A stretch of DNA of 64,000 nt from Heterocephalus glaber. Lineage: Eukaryota; Chordata; Mammalia; Rodentia; Bathyergidae. Position 1 is the stretch's first letter. Each line of letters starts with the position of its first letter. A model generated the notes under the pieces. It had not been told where the DNA came from. It worked only from the letters and a program-made list of their open reading frames with translations, and searched no databases. The position numbers were made by a program, and so were the translations under genes. This document shows, piece by piece, positions 47,008 to 58,599 of the stretch. Where the stretch lies: the NCBI RefSeq assembly GCF_000247695.1, contig NW_004624880.1, positions 3,632,898 through 3,696,897 on the forward strand, written 5' to 3'.

Positions 47008-47981
47008 CTACATAAAGAAAGGGCCAGACAATGTCAGCATTCAACCCAGTGCATAGGTCTTCCTCAAATCCATCAGCCTATGTGAGGACCCCGAAGTCAG
47101 ACCCGGAGCAAGGAGGACTGGCCCAGAGAAACCCGACTCACAACCTAGCTGGCTCCACACCCTACCCCCCACCCCATGGAATGGAACATCTGAGCCCCAT
47201 AAGTGTCTATCACTGAAGAAAAGAGGAAAAATAATTTTAAAACTCCTGAGACTCTGAAGGAATAACAATTATAAATCAATGTCAACTCAAGTAGATAGGA
47301 AAGGGACAGCTATCACCCAGAGACCCTCTCAAGTGACTCAAAGCTAAAGAGAAATGAAATGATGTCATGATATTTATTTTCTAAATCAGTGATGTGTTTT
47401 CAATATAATTCTAGCAATTCTGTCAGAAGAAAAAGCAACAATTAGAAATCATAAAGTCTCAGTGAGAAGCTCCCAGATGTACAACATATGAAATATGAAC
47501 ATGAAAGGATTCACATTAAAGGAGTGTTCTATATCTTACACAAACATGTGACAGTGTAGAGCAAGGGTCCAAGTTATTTTAGCTAGCCTCTGTCAGTTAT
47601 GTCTAGGTTTTAATAGTTCTTTGTAAATCATCAGGATAGCACTTTTGATATATGGTCATGCCTGATTGGCCAGAAAGGTCATTAAGATGTGTCCAGTGTT
47701 CTTACTGAGTAATTCTGCGTGTGTTTATGGTAGAGATAAAAACTGCAACAAGGTTGGATCTACTTATATTTTTCACAAAAGAATCTCTAACAAATGTCTA
47801 TCTTGCTAGCTTCTTAGTTTGGCTGCTGAAAACTGAAGCAAATTAGACTGCAACTCTAAGAAATATTCACTTACTCCCTTTCTTGACTCTTACTTCTTTG
47901 TCTGCAAGGAAGTCTATTCAAGAAAGTGTTTCTGTATCTTCAGTCCGATTTTAGCCATCCCTACATATTCTTTTCACAGTT

Positions 47982-48363
47982 TGTTATGGTTTGTATCTGA
48001 ACTGTTCCCCAAAGGCCATGTTCTAAAAGCTCGGTCGACAGCCTGTGGCACTAATGGAAAGTAGGATAACACCTACAAAGTAGGATCTAATGGAAGGAAG
48101 TTACACCATAAGAGTGTGCCTTAGAAGGGCATACTGGGACCCCACCCCTTCCTCTCTGTTTTCTCTGCTTCCGAGCTGCCATGATGTGAGAAGCTTTGCT
48201 CCACCTAGTACTTTTCAACCATGATGCTTAGCTTTATCACAGTCCCAAAGTGAGTCCAAGTAGCCATAGACTGAAGCCTCTGAAACCATGAGCCAAAATA
48301 AATTCCTACACTTTATAAATTCATCTTTTTCTTTGGTATTTTGTCCCAGTGATAAACCTAACA
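47982..48363 (+). repeat. LTR-like element, MaLR-style
   Basis: Starts TGTTATGGTTTGTATCTGAA, carries CATGAGCCAAAATAAATTCC with a polyadenylation hexamer, and ends near ATAAACCTAACA. Same layout as the copy at 53101. Confidence 0.7.
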
Positions 48364-48750
48364 AACCACCTAAATTCAGAAGTAGAAACTAAAAGCTGAT
48401 TAACTATCTTACAGTTCATATACTGATCAGTCAAGGAAATAAAAAAAACAAACACTGCTCTTATTTGTATTTAACCAAGCTGACTTCCATGGCATGCTCA
48501 AAAACACCCCAGCCCCACCCACACCAGGATCAAACTAAACTGCTGAGGTCATAAGACAGTGCTGAGGGAAAGGGTAAATATCTAGGTATTTAATTATATC
48601 CTTTTTTAGCCTGGTGATTTCCAAAATTAAAATCAATATAGTAAATCAAAACCTGTTACCAAAAGGGGACAACAAGTCAAGAGGTATCCCCTAGGGCAAG
48701 AGTCTCCAAAGAAATTTTCCCAAATATCTCAGATAAAGAATACAGAAGAG

Positions 48751-48836
48751 GCCCAGAGATATAGCTCAGTGGCACGGCACCTGCCTCACAAACACAAGGT
48801 CCTGAGTTCCATCCCCAGTACCAAAAAAAAAAAAAA
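48751..48836 (+). repeat. ID SINE with target duplication
   Basis: GCCCAGAGATATAGCTCAGT, then GAGTTCCATCCCCAGTACC and a 14-A tail. ACAGAAGAG flanks it at 48742-48750 and 48842-48850. Confidence 0.9.
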
Positions 48837-49659
48837 GGAAAACAGAAGAGTTACCATCATTGACAAATTCAAAAATCTTGAAGACCAGGTAATTGTCTAA
48901 CTAAATGTTACAGTTCAGTTACTAAAATGTTACAGTTTCTTTCAAACTTAGTACTGCTTATTTTTTCTGAGTGTCTTCTGCTCACACCCTAGATTCCTTA
49001 CACAAAATAGAAACAGAGTATAGGGTGTCACACAAAGCCAAAGACACAATCCATAGACTGTTTGGGGTTATGGGAACACTTACTGGAACCAAATAATGCA
49101 CTTTGATATTTTTAGCTTTTCAGATAGCCCTATGGACATGGAAACTACAATCCTGAGTTACATTCAGAGAAGAATTTTAAAACTAGCTCCACAGATATAA
49201 TAACTGATAAAAGAGGTTCCCAAACAATCTAGATTTGAAACACAATTGGTGTTTCAGTAATGTTTTATAGCAGAAGAAATGACATGTGTTTTTAATATAG
49301 TTACGTGCAAACAACTTATCAGGTATACATCACTTAATAACAGCATATGTTTGAAACAATAGTATATATTAACTAGATTTTTAAATAACCACAATTACCT
49401 GGTAATATAATGTAATTTTGGAATCATATAGGACACCACCACCCTCATGTCCTATTTCCCCCCTGATATTCTCACTTTTTTTCCCTATCACAGCAACTTC
49501 TGAAAAATTCAACTTCCCAAAGATAAAGATGTCATCAAAAGAAATACAACATGACCTGATGTTGAAACTGTGATTTAACTCAAGCTAGTTACTCAGAGAA
49601 CTCACGTGATTTAATAGATGTCAACTATCATGGTAGTTCCCTCAAAATTTTTAAATATT

Positions 49660-49741
49660 GGGCTGGGAGCATAGCTTAGTGGTAAAACGTATGCTTAGCA
49701 TGTGCAAGCCCCTGGGTTCAATCCCCTGCACCAAGAAAAAG
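49660..49741 (+). repeat. ID SINE
   Basis: GGGCTGGGAGCATAGCTTAG and CCTGGGTTCAATCCCCTGCA then a short A-rich tail. Confidence 0.85.
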
Positions 49742-49978
49742 CCCATGTGCTTTAAGTATCCCATTGTTACCCTGTGAGTTCACTATGGCTCTCCACAATG
49801 CCTCAGTGCAGAGTCTGGGGCCAGCAAAGGTGGAAATGCAGATAAACATTTGTTTCATGTGATATCAGAGGACTATGTGACCTTACATATTTCCAGTAAA
49901 TATTAGATGTAGGAAACCCTACAGATCAAAGCTCTTTTCCTTGTATTAAAAACCCAAACAAAATTAAAGCATCTATAC

Positions 49979-50171
49979 CTCACAATTGATTTTCTCTCCA
50001 TATTCTGTGAAGGCTGGAGCTTGAATAAATTCCCAAGTTCCCCCTTTGTCAAAGGTGATGACTGATCTCATGTTCTCTTCATTCATAGAACCATTAATCA
50101 GAGTAGCAATGTAGACTCCTTGCAACCCTTCCACACGATGGAAGTCAGCAAATGGCTCATTTGCAAAATAC
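49979..50171 (-). CDS. SORL1: SORL1 exon, VPS10p propeller with Asp box
   Basis: A 193-base exon from acceptor CATACTGCAG to donor GTATAG, phase 2 in and phase 0 out. It encodes [20 protein letters not shown], then an Asn-Gly-Ser sequon, and the Asp-box-like motif [11 protein letters not shown] typical of VPS10p blades. It ends EKINCE, with the cysteine that begins the loop continued in the next exon. The donor lacks G at +5, so it is weak by consensus, but the join to LSQGCSLHL is exactly the expected SorLA sequence. Confidence 0.95.
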
Positions 50172-50204
50172 CTGCAGTATGAGAAAATAAACAGCAGTGA
50201 ACCT

Positions 50205-50575
50205 GAGAATAACACTTTGATTAGCTTTTTAAAAATCATACATAACATAAAATTTAACCATTTTAAAATAGAAAGTTCAATGGCATTGAGTACATTCACA
50301 ATGTTGTACAACCATCATCAACATCTAGTTCCAGAACATTTTTATCACTGACAATCACTGTACATTTATCCTTCCTTTCCCAGGCCCTGGCAACTACTGA
50401 TCTGCTTTCTATTTCCACAGATCTGCTAAGTCTGGCTATTTCATATAAGTGGAATCACGTAATATGTGGTCTTTTGTATCCGGTTACTTTGACTTAACAT
50501 AATGTTTTCAAGGTTCACTTATGTTGTAGCATGTAGCATACTTGCTCCTTTTTATGGCTAAATAATCTGCTCTTT
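50205..50575 (-). repeat. Old L1 3' region
   Basis: Reads as a reversed ancient L1 3' region: AACCATTTTAAAATAGAAAG, GTTGTACAACCATCATCAAC, TATAAGTGGAATCACGTAAT and TTTATGGCTAAATAAT. Confidence 0.7.
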
Positions 50576-52807
50576 AAAAAAAGAAAAGAGTGATTTTGTT
50601 TTGCCTCTGAAGGCCAAGATGCTTATCTGATCAACAACTCCTAACTGGGGGTTTGAAATGACTAAGATATTGTACAAAAAGTTGATATAAAGTCACAACT
50701 ATTTCTTTACCATGGAAATTGACCCAAATCTTTCAATGAGCCTTGACAAATAGGAAACATTACACTGGACTTGCAAGACACAAGTAACAATGCTAAGGCT
50801 TAAAATTCGATGCAATTTGTAGGAAAATATAGCTCAGGATTACATAGCTACTACACAAGTACTTACAACCTAACTGTCAAACACACTGATCACACAGATG
50901 CCCACAGGGTTTTCTGTAAAGAAGCCCAGTAGCACGAAGACTGCCTCCCAAAGAAGCAATCCATACAACAAAGATGGCTCTAGAAAGCCTGAGGTTGTAC
51001 ATGGTAACAGGGAAGCAAAGAATAAGGCCCTTGCAGGCTGTAACTGCCATGCTAGGATACTGTGCTTTCACTGAGAAAGGATTTGCACTAAAATAATACA
51101 AACATTACAAATATAACATATTTCTGGAAAATGGTAACCATGGTTCACACATGGCTCTAAAACTTGGAACTCTGCCCTTTATTTCAGAGGTTCTGAGCCA
51201 CTGGGCTACACAATGAAGCAGAGAATTGCTTTTTTTCCATCAGACAAATCTCCTGAGCTGGATGATTGCTTTGCCACCTCAAAGAGACACACACAACCAG
51301 CTCTGAGGCAGGAAACAGGACATAACCAGCAGCACCAACAAAGCCACTCTGGAATGACAGATGGAGCAAAATCCTAAATAAAACTCCAGAGTTGAGGCCA
51401 AATTCTCTGAAATCTGATTCCTTAGGTCTTTCTTAGTTATTTTTCAGGTGCTGCCTTAGGACTCATCTGAGGGTCTATCACCCATCTGCTGTCTATCTAC
51501 CTCAGCATTCCTGTCTTTGTTCCTGTCATCATGAAACCTGCTATCCTGAGGTTTATCTGCTTCTTTCCCCCATCTGGGAGGCCTGAGTTGCTCTTGGTTA
51601 CAAGAGCCCTATTTCTTTCAGCTGCTTATACACTTGGAGTTTTATCTTTTACTTCTAAGCCAAAGGCTGTCTTCTTATAGCTCAAAATCCATCTGCTTTA
51701 CTCTCTGCCCATCCTTTCACTTCCTCCTTTGACTTGCCTCACCCTCAGTCTACTTTAAGAGTCCATTTTCTGCCATCTTATCTTCACTCAGCCTCCACCA
51801 GAGCACTTCTCTTTTTCCCAGAGTGCCTTGGGCCAAGACTTGCCAGGTAGCTCACCAAGTCCCCTTCAACCATACTTAGAGTAAATCTAGTCACTGGCAG
51901 CCATTCCCACTCACCAAGCTAGTGTTCCTTGTTCCTCTTTAAGGTGCCTCTGGGGGCCTTGACATGTTCTCAGCACATTAGTTCCTCCAAAGAGCCCTAC
52001 ATTTAGCTTTAACATTCTCTGCGATTCCTACACAGCACATCTCACAAATTCCTGGGTAATCCCCTATTAAGAGTTCTTTCTCCATTTCTCTAAGGAAATT
52101 AGAACCAGTTCCTCTAGCTCATTTCAAAGACCACAGAAGTTGGTTTAAACCAGGCTGCTGTCATCATCTAATTCACCCTTAGCCCATTACATCTGGCTGA
52201 GACTGAGATGCAAATGACAAAAGATCATTCCATTGGGCACAACCAAACCCCTGTAGTCTGAGATAAAATCTACGAAAAAGAGTAAGAAAGCTGTGCAGGA
52301 TGTTGGGCTTTTTACGTGAATCTATTTTCAACTTTTTAACTGGACTGTACTCTCAGCCAGAGGAGGAGGAAACTGCATCACATAACAGGCTGTGTGTATA
52401 TATAAAGTGGTCCTGTGGTCACTACTTCCTGGGGAGCCCTTCCCTCCAGCTCTGGCTCCGTCACTGCCCTACCATGAGATGTTCATCTAAATATCTAGCA
52501 AATGAAGAAAATGTTGGTAATCTGTGACTTATCTATCCATAGCCAGAGGCTCTACACAGAAGGAAAAAACTGAAGAGTCAGTGAAAGACCCAAAAGATAA
52601 CGGTTCATGAATTTTAATTATAAAATGTAAACATAATAGTATTCATTCATAAAAATGAATGAGATACTGATACATGCTACATGTGTTACAAACAGTATGC
52701 TAAATGAAAGAAGCCAGACATAGGAGGTTGCATATTATTGTATAATTTCATTTATATGAAATAGACAAAAAAGGAAAATTTACAAAGACAGAAATTAAAC
52801 TGATGGC

Positions 52808-52979
52808 AAGCTGGACATGGTGGTGCACACCTGTAATCTCAGCACTCTTGTGGCTGAGGCAGCAGGATCACTGTGAGTTTGAGGCCAACCTGGGCTACAT
52901 AGTGAGTTCAAGATGAGCCTGAACTACAAAGGGAGACCCTGTCTCAAAAAAAAAAACAAGAAAGAAAAAAGATAATGAA
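52808..52979 (+). repeat. B1-like SINE with 18-bp target duplication
   Basis: AGCTGGACATGGTGGTGCAC, tandem pieces CCAACCTGGGCTACATAGTG and GATGAGCCTGAACTACAAAG, and an A-rich tail. AGAAATTAAACTGATGGC is present at both 52790-52807 and 52980-52997. Confidence 0.94.
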
Positions 52980-53100
52980 AGAAATTAAACTGATGGCTGC
53001 CTGGAGGGTGGGAGAAGGGGATAGTGGAGAAAAAACTATTTAATGGGTATGAGATTTTCTTTTGGAGAAATAAAATATTCTAGAACTAGACAGAGGTGGT

Positions 53101-53424
53101 TGTTATGGCTTATATTTAGATGTCCCCCACCAAGAGCCTCATGGGCCCAGAGGCGGGGCTTTTGCAAGGAGATTTGGAAAGTCTCTGGGGGTGTGACCTG
53201 CAAGGGTGCATCTTCTTCCCCAGTTCTCCCTTCTCCCTCTGCTTCTAGGCTACTATGACACAAGCAGCTTTCCTCCACCCAGACCCTTCTGCCAGGCTAC
53301 TTCTATGTTTAAGCCTGCCAACCATGGACTACAATTTCTGAACTGTGTGCCAAAATAAACCTCTGCTCCTTTAATTTGCTGGTGTTGGGTACTTAGTCCA
53401 AGCAATGAAAAAGTGACTGAGACA
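53101..53424 (+). repeat. LTR-like element with 5-bp target duplication
   Basis: 324 bp from TGTTATGGCTTATATTTAG to AGTGACTGAGACA, ends TG...CA, with CAAAATAAACCTCTGC as polyadenylation signal. GTGGT repeats at 53096-53100 and 53425-53429, inside an old L1 3' end. Confidence 0.88.
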
Positions 53425-54238
53425 GTGGTGGTCTGCACGCCTTTGTGTAAGTACTAAGCACTGAACTGTTCACTTTAAAATGGCTAAGCTGATGTTATAT
53501 GAATTTCATGTCAATGAGTTATTTTTAAAAAACAATAAAAAGACACAGGAACCAATCTGAGGAAGCTAGGAGCTACCACTAATCAAACCAAACAATTTGA
53601 ATATCAAGATGAACCATGACAGTAACAGCTTGTAACACATTAAATAAAAATAACCCATGAGTCTATATTTGAAGGAGAAAAAAATGAACGAAACACAGCA
53701 TCACCTCCAAAGGAGAAGAAACAGGAAGTAGAAACACACTACTGGAGAACAAGTAAATCTAATATCTAATAGGCATCTCTAGCTAATAAGTCCAAAACAA
53801 TTCATGATCTCTCCCCTGCACATGTTCCTCACCCAGCCCTCCTGACTTCACCACCCAAGGTGGTCCCTTTGTTTCCTTATCCTATACATTGTCCAATTCA
53901 CCAGCAGATCTATTGGCTGTACTTTGAAAATATATTTAGGATCAGAACACTCCCGTAATATCCACTGCAGGAGCCCTGGGGTCAGCCAACTGGCCTGGAC
54001 CTCTGCAATCAAATCTTCTTATTCTCCCCTTGCCCCTAGTTTAGTCAGTTTTCCATGAAGCATTGAAGGTAACTTCTGTGAAAGATGAGACACGTAGTTA
54101 CTGACTCAAAATTACTTGGAACACTTATACCCTTTGATGTTTTCTGCATTTTTCTTTATGTAATGCAATTTATAATTTTTCAAATATAAAAAGAAATCAA
54201 CAGATGGTGTCTATCTCACTTATTTAAAAATACAGTAA

Positions 54239-54316
54239 GGGGGCTGGGGATATAGTTCAGCGGCACAGCGCCCACCTGACAGGGGCGAGGTCCTGAATTC
54301 AATCCCCAGTATCAAA

Positions 54317-54347
<31 letters not shown>

Positions 54348-54350
54348 ATA
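54239..54350 (+). repeat. ID SINE with AAAT tail
   Basis: GGGGCTGGGGATATAGTTCA, then GAATTCAATCCCCAGTATCA and an AAAT microsatellite grown from the tail. Confidence 0.9.
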
Positions 54351-54459
54351 CAGTAAGTCCTTTCCATGCCTTTGAACGTTCCACACCACCTTAGTCCTGG
54401 TCTCTAGAACCCTGTCTCTTCCCTCTCTCTGCTCTCCTGAAGTGGTTTAAAGCACAGAA

Positions 54460-54502
<43 letters not shown>

Positions 54503-54614
54503 ATACAGTAAGTCCTTTCCATGCCTTTGAACGTTCCACACCACCTTAGTCCTGGTCTCTAGAACCCTGTCTCTTCCCTCTCTCTGCTCTCCTGAAGTGG
54601 TTTAAAGCACAGAA
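54351..54614. repeat. 155-bp tandem duplication
   Basis: CAGTAAGTCCTTTCCATGCC begins at 54351 and again at 54506, and AGCACAGAA ends at 54459 and 54614. Over the unique part the copies look identical. Each is preceded by an AAAT run, so the unit is AAAT tract plus about 109 bp of intron sequence. Confidence 0.92.
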
Positions 54615-55166
54615 GCACCAAGGCTGTGCACTGCCCCTCAGGCATACTTCTGAGTCACTGTGCTAGCTGTCCCTCTGCCTGCAGGACTCTTCCCAAGGTG
54701 TTTCCTTTCCAAGAGCAGGAAATGAGCCTACCACAGTCACGCTGAGTTGTCAGATGACAAATGACAACAAATGGATTGATGGCCTTCAGAGGCTCTTCGG
54801 AATCTACTCATCCCTGCCAAACTCCAACTCCTACTCAGACTTTTGATAGGTGTGCTGCTCAGAGAACACCCTTGCCTGGAACTACAAAACTGCTCCATGC
54901 ATTTGATTTACAGATTAAGTATCAATGACCCTGATGCCTTTCCTACAAAGCACAATCATGCAATTATCTTTTTAAAAGGGAGTGATGATGTTAATTAACC
55001 TGAGTCACTTGGAGGCAGGGTCCCATGGCCACATATTGGAGCTCTGTCTGGCTTGCTATTTTCCAAGTGTACTTTCTCACTCGCTCAGAGACCACAAAAA
55101 CCAGATAAGTGAATGGAGAGAGCTTGAGGGAGTGGTTAACAGAGCAGCTGTGACCCTAAAGGTCAT

Positions 55167-55345
55167 CTAGAACAGTGGCTCTCAGCTTTGGGCTGTACAT
55201 AAGGAGCACCTGGGGAGATTTTTAAACTCTTCAAATCCAGGCTGTACCTCAGACCAATTTGATTGCAATCTTTAGGCATGTGAGTCAGGTATCTACTGTG
55301 GCTCTAAAAGTACCCAGGTTAGTCAACATGTACACCAGATACTGG
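55167..55345 (+). mobile_element. hAT-like remnant
   Basis: CAGTGGCTCTCAGCTTTGGG and AGGAGCACCTGGGGAGATTT resemble the 5' part of an old hAT MITE. The right end is not clear. Confidence 0.4.
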
Positions 55346-55356
55346 GAAACATTTGC

Positions 55357-55805
55357 CATGATGTAAATATGATATTCCAGGCTGGGGGTACACTGGCCTA
55401 GCATGGGCAAGGCTCTGGTTGAACCCCCAGCAACACAAAAAAAGGATCCCCCAAAGACTCATGTACTGAGGGCTTGATTCTCAATGCAGCAATGTTCAGA
55501 GGTGTGGCCTTGAGAGGTGACTGGATTGTGAGGCCACTGACCTCATCAATGGTTTAATGCAGGTTTAATGAGGTAGATCCTAGTTGGAGGAAGTAGGTCA
55601 CTGGGGACATGCCTTCAAAGGCATAAGGTAAGTAGCTTTGCTTCTCCACACCCTTTTGCCATGATGTTCTGCCTCACCTCAGGTACACAGGAACCAAATC
55701 AGCTGACTATGAAATCTCTGAAACCATGAGCCAAAATCAACCTGTCCTCCTTTAAGTTGACTTTCCCAGGAATTTTGTCACAATGGCCACAAGTTAACTA
55801 ACACA
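55357..55805 (+). repeat. LTR-like element carrying an ID fragment
   Basis: Same layout as the other LTR-like copies: ATCCCCCAAAGACTCATGTA, ACCATGAGCCAAAATCAACC and an AAGTTAACTAACACA end. An ID-like piece at 55379-55444 (GGCTGGGGGTACACTGGCCT to GAACCCCCAGC plus A tail) interrupts its left part. Confidence 0.65.
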
Positions 55806-55885
55806 GAAAGCACTGAACTAGAAAGAGGCTAGTGACCATTTTGGTCTAAAAAGTCGGAAGAGAGTCTTACACTCTCCTTACTTAC

Positions 55886-56055
55886 CTCACCAGTGTGTCA
55901 CTGCCAGCCCCTCCTGGGCTGTAGTACAGCACATTCTCCAAGGACAGAGAGAACTTGAGCCCATCTGCCTCTGAGATGTATAAATTTGTACAATTGTTAC
56001 TATGACTGACACACACAAAGACCTGGTCCTCCGAGGCATCTGCGATGTAATATTC
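55886..56055 (-). CDS. SORL1: SORL1 exon, VPS10p propeller
   Basis: A 170-base exon between acceptor TTCCAAAG and donor GTAAGT, phase 0 in and phase 2 out. It reads [20 protein letters not shown], then [20 protein letters not shown] and a glycine-rich turn before DTLVR. An Asn-Cys-Thr glycosylation sequon lies at about 55992-56000. The middle residue is cysteine where I remember arginine in human SorLA, which would add a cysteine to the propeller. The sequon itself is kept. Confidence 0.95.
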
Positions 56056-57103
56056 CTTTGGAATCAAAATTCAAGAAATACATAAGTCAAAAATGATTAT
56101 GCCTTGTAGACTTTTTCTAGGCACATTAAAGCCATGACTTCCAAATGTCCCAGTGACAAATATGGGTACAAAGCCCACAGAAAGTCCCCAACTTTGACAA
56201 ACTTTGATGACTTTCTATTCACAGAAGCTGAATATGCTCTGCAGGTGCAGCAGGATCTTTATGGAGCACAAAAAAGAATGGGACTCTGAAGTCCATAAAT
56301 GACCTATAAGCCTTTCTTTAGGTATTATATTAATTATTATTAATGTCTTTCTCTTTTACTCAAGAGACTATTCATTAGTACAAAATATAATTTAGATTAA
56401 CAAGAATTTAATTTCTTTTCTTTTCTTTTTTTTTTTTTTGCCCTAAGGTGACTTAAAGGAAGGCAGTACCTACACAAAGCATGAAAGAACTGATAGGACT
56501 GTTCTCCATCACATTCCCCTCTGAGCCACTAACTTCCCACCAAATAACTGCTCATATCAAGGCCTTCAAAGGAACCTCCTACCCACAGTTACTTCCCTGA
56601 TGACCTCTCCCTGTGCTGATCTCTCCTATCAATCTCTGATTATAATGCTGCATATTCAAGGAATTGACTACAGTTTATTCCTCTGCTCAATTCCTGGTCT
56701 CCCCAATGTGCTTCTACAAGGTGGAACTCCAATCTGTCCTCTTTTGGAGCCTGGCTATCTGCAAGCAATATAGCAGGTACTCATTAAATAAGCGCTTTGG
56801 GCACATACTTCCCACTGCCTCAGCCCTAGCACATGAGGCCATTGACTTTAATACAACCCCTCTGCCAATCCTACTCCACTTAAAGCAAATTAAGTTTGCT
56901 GCTAAGCTTCACTTCAAATGGTGAAGTGGGCAACAACAGGCCAACATGCCCAAAGCACCAATGTCCCTTTTTAGAGCCCTCTGTGGAAAGGCATTCCACC
57001 CTAGCAGAGTACCCCCCATCATTCCCATTACACCCATTCCCCAATCTCTGATGGGGTTGGGGACAGTAAGATTTCTTCCCAACCCCAAGCAGACCTCACT
57101 CAC
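56056..57103 (-). other. SORL1: SORL1 intron, 1.05 kb
   Basis: Holds an L2-like stretch at about 56560-56800 and a pyrimidine tract near 56413-56440. No other element recognised. Confidence 0.75.
56560..56800 (+). repeat. L2-like 3' region
   Basis: ACTTCCCTGATGACCTCTCC early and ATAGCAGGTACTCATTAAAT at the end follow an L2 3' end. Confidence 0.5.
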
Positions 57104-57195
57104 ATTAATAGGATGTCTTGTGACAAACTGGGCTGCTCGCATGGGCTTCCGGCCAAAGGAGACCCAGAGCTGGACAGAAGACTGTTGGTGATTGC
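57104..57195 (-). CDS. SORL1: SORL1 exon, VPS10p propeller (first in window)
   Basis: This 92-base exon runs from acceptor CTCCTAG to donor GTGAGT, entering in phase 1 and leaving in phase 0. It encodes a VPS10p blade with the segments [18 protein letters not shown] and VTRHPIN. The start of the exon reads NHQQ where I remember SEQQ in human, so the first residues differ. It is the most upstream SORL1 exon seen; I found no further exon between here and the right edge. Confidence is high because the junction to the next exon gives [14 protein letters not shown] as in known SorLA. Confidence 0.95.
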
Positions 57196-58599
57196 CTAGG
57201 AGATGCTGCCAAGGAAGAGGTAAAAAAAATTAATTGTGCCAAATGATAGCTGCTCAACACAACTGAAGAAGGAAACAAGTTAGACTTTCTTAAATTCCAC
57301 TGAAAACACAAAACAGAGACCATGACTACAAATTCATATTTTTGCAATGACAGCCATCACTGGACAGCCTGGGCTGGGCTGCTTTATGCTGGCTACCTGG
57401 TCTGCAATAGATATTAGATGGGAAGGACAAGTGTATGATGGAAGAAGTTGGACTTGTGCAGGGCGCTGGAAACGGCAATGCTTAGGAAGAGTGAAAAAAA
57501 GGAAAGAGGTTGTGTGGAACAAGGCTGAAGAGAAGGGAGGGCAGGGCCCACAGCCTCCAAACTAGCACAGATGAGCTCAGCCTCCAGTAAGGCACATCTT
57601 TCTACTCACACTTTTTTAAGTCATAAGACTTAAATTTATATTAAGACTCAAGGGAATCCTCAGTGATTGTATTTTCTAATCTCTGAGTAAGATCTCTTGC
57701 TGGAATATATATCCTTCAGTAGAATAGAGTATTCAACATGATATTGACCACATCATATTGCATTTTAGAGATTCTCAGCCATCATAACAATCTTGAAAAT
57801 GTGTATAAAAGCACTAGATTAAGAGGATCTTAACTTCTCTGTGGATGAATAGATTTAAATGGTCCAGGAACGCCATGAATATATATATATGGAAATTTTT
57901 GCACACACATACAAGTCATTTTGCTAATTCATTTAAAATAAATTCTTTTTGTCATTTGTGCAGTGACTGTATATACTTAGAAGTAACTTTGTGTTTATCA
58001 CCTTGGTTCTCACATAGTATTTATGGGGTATACATATGCACACAATATTGAGTTGTTGCTATTTTACAGGTAAGACAATTACTATGTTCTTGACCTCTGT
58101 AGTAAGTTAGCAATAATAATAAACAACAAAGATATGGAGGGTTCATATCTTTTGTCAGAGTTTTAAAGAGTCCATGACTCAAAAAAGATAAAAACTGTCA
58201 TAAAGACAGTGTATGTTTCCAACTCTAATAAAAGTATGTGACTGGGAATTAAAGGTAAATGCTGTGCATCTATCAGAAAAGACACTGAGATACATACATA
58301 ACTTTAAGTGGACACAGTCACACAAATGACTATTAAATTTATTTGGATGTTGGGATCTCCAGCCAGAAGAGGTAAGTGTGGCTTCATTATTCTTGACTTC
58401 TTTGCTATTATAATTATTAACTTCCTACAGAAGGTCAAGAACATACCAATTGTCTTAACTACAATATAACCACAATTCAATACCCTCTGCTTGTGATGCC
58501 CCCACAAATACTACATGAGTACTAAGCTGATAATATGCAAAATTACATCTAATTCATTTAAGCAGTATATACATTCAAACTACCACTGCACAAACGGTT

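Larger units (their letters stand above)
47008..49978 (-). other. SORL1: SORL1 intron, 3.0 kb
   Basis: Contains an LTR-like element (about 47982-48363) and two ID SINEs (48751-48836 and 49660-49741). The segments 47008-47980 and 48850-49650 show nothing identifiable. Confidence 0.8.
52600..53560 (+). repeat. Old L1 3' end with two nested insertions
   Basis: Text TGCTAAATGAAAGAAGCCAG, TTTCATTTATATGAAATAGA, TTAATGGGTATGAGATTTTC and GTTCACTTTAAAATGGCTAA follows an ancient L1 3' end. It is interrupted by a B1-like SINE (52808-52979) and by an LTR-like element (53101-53424). Confidence 0.75.
50172..55885 (-). other. SORL1: SORL1 intron, 5.7 kb
   Basis: Contains an antisense old L1 3' end (50205-50575), a sense old L1 3' end split by a B1-like SINE and an LTR-like element (52600-53560), an ID SINE with a 155-bp tandem duplication (54239-54614), a hAT-like remnant (about 55167-55345) and an LTR-like element carrying an ID fragment (55357-55805). 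From 50580 to 52600 and 53560 to 54239 I see no element. Confidence 0.8.
600..57195 (-). other. SORL1: SORL1 gene, internal part (18 coding exons)
   Basis: Eighteen minus-strand exons splice into one open frame of 837 codons and read as SorLA, matching the human protein as I remember it almost residue for residue. The known role is a type I multi-ligand sorting receptor of Golgi and endosomes that binds APP through class A repeats and peptides through VPS10p. Domain order seen: VPS10p with Asp-box motifs, a 10CC region with exactly ten cysteines, five YWTD-type motifs, an EGF-like module, and two class A repeats. All introns have GT-AG borders and every phase matches across junctions. Both gene ends lie outside the window, so promoter, signal peptide, fibronectin modules, membrane segment and tail are not visible. 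No frameshift or stop was found. Confidence 0.97.
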
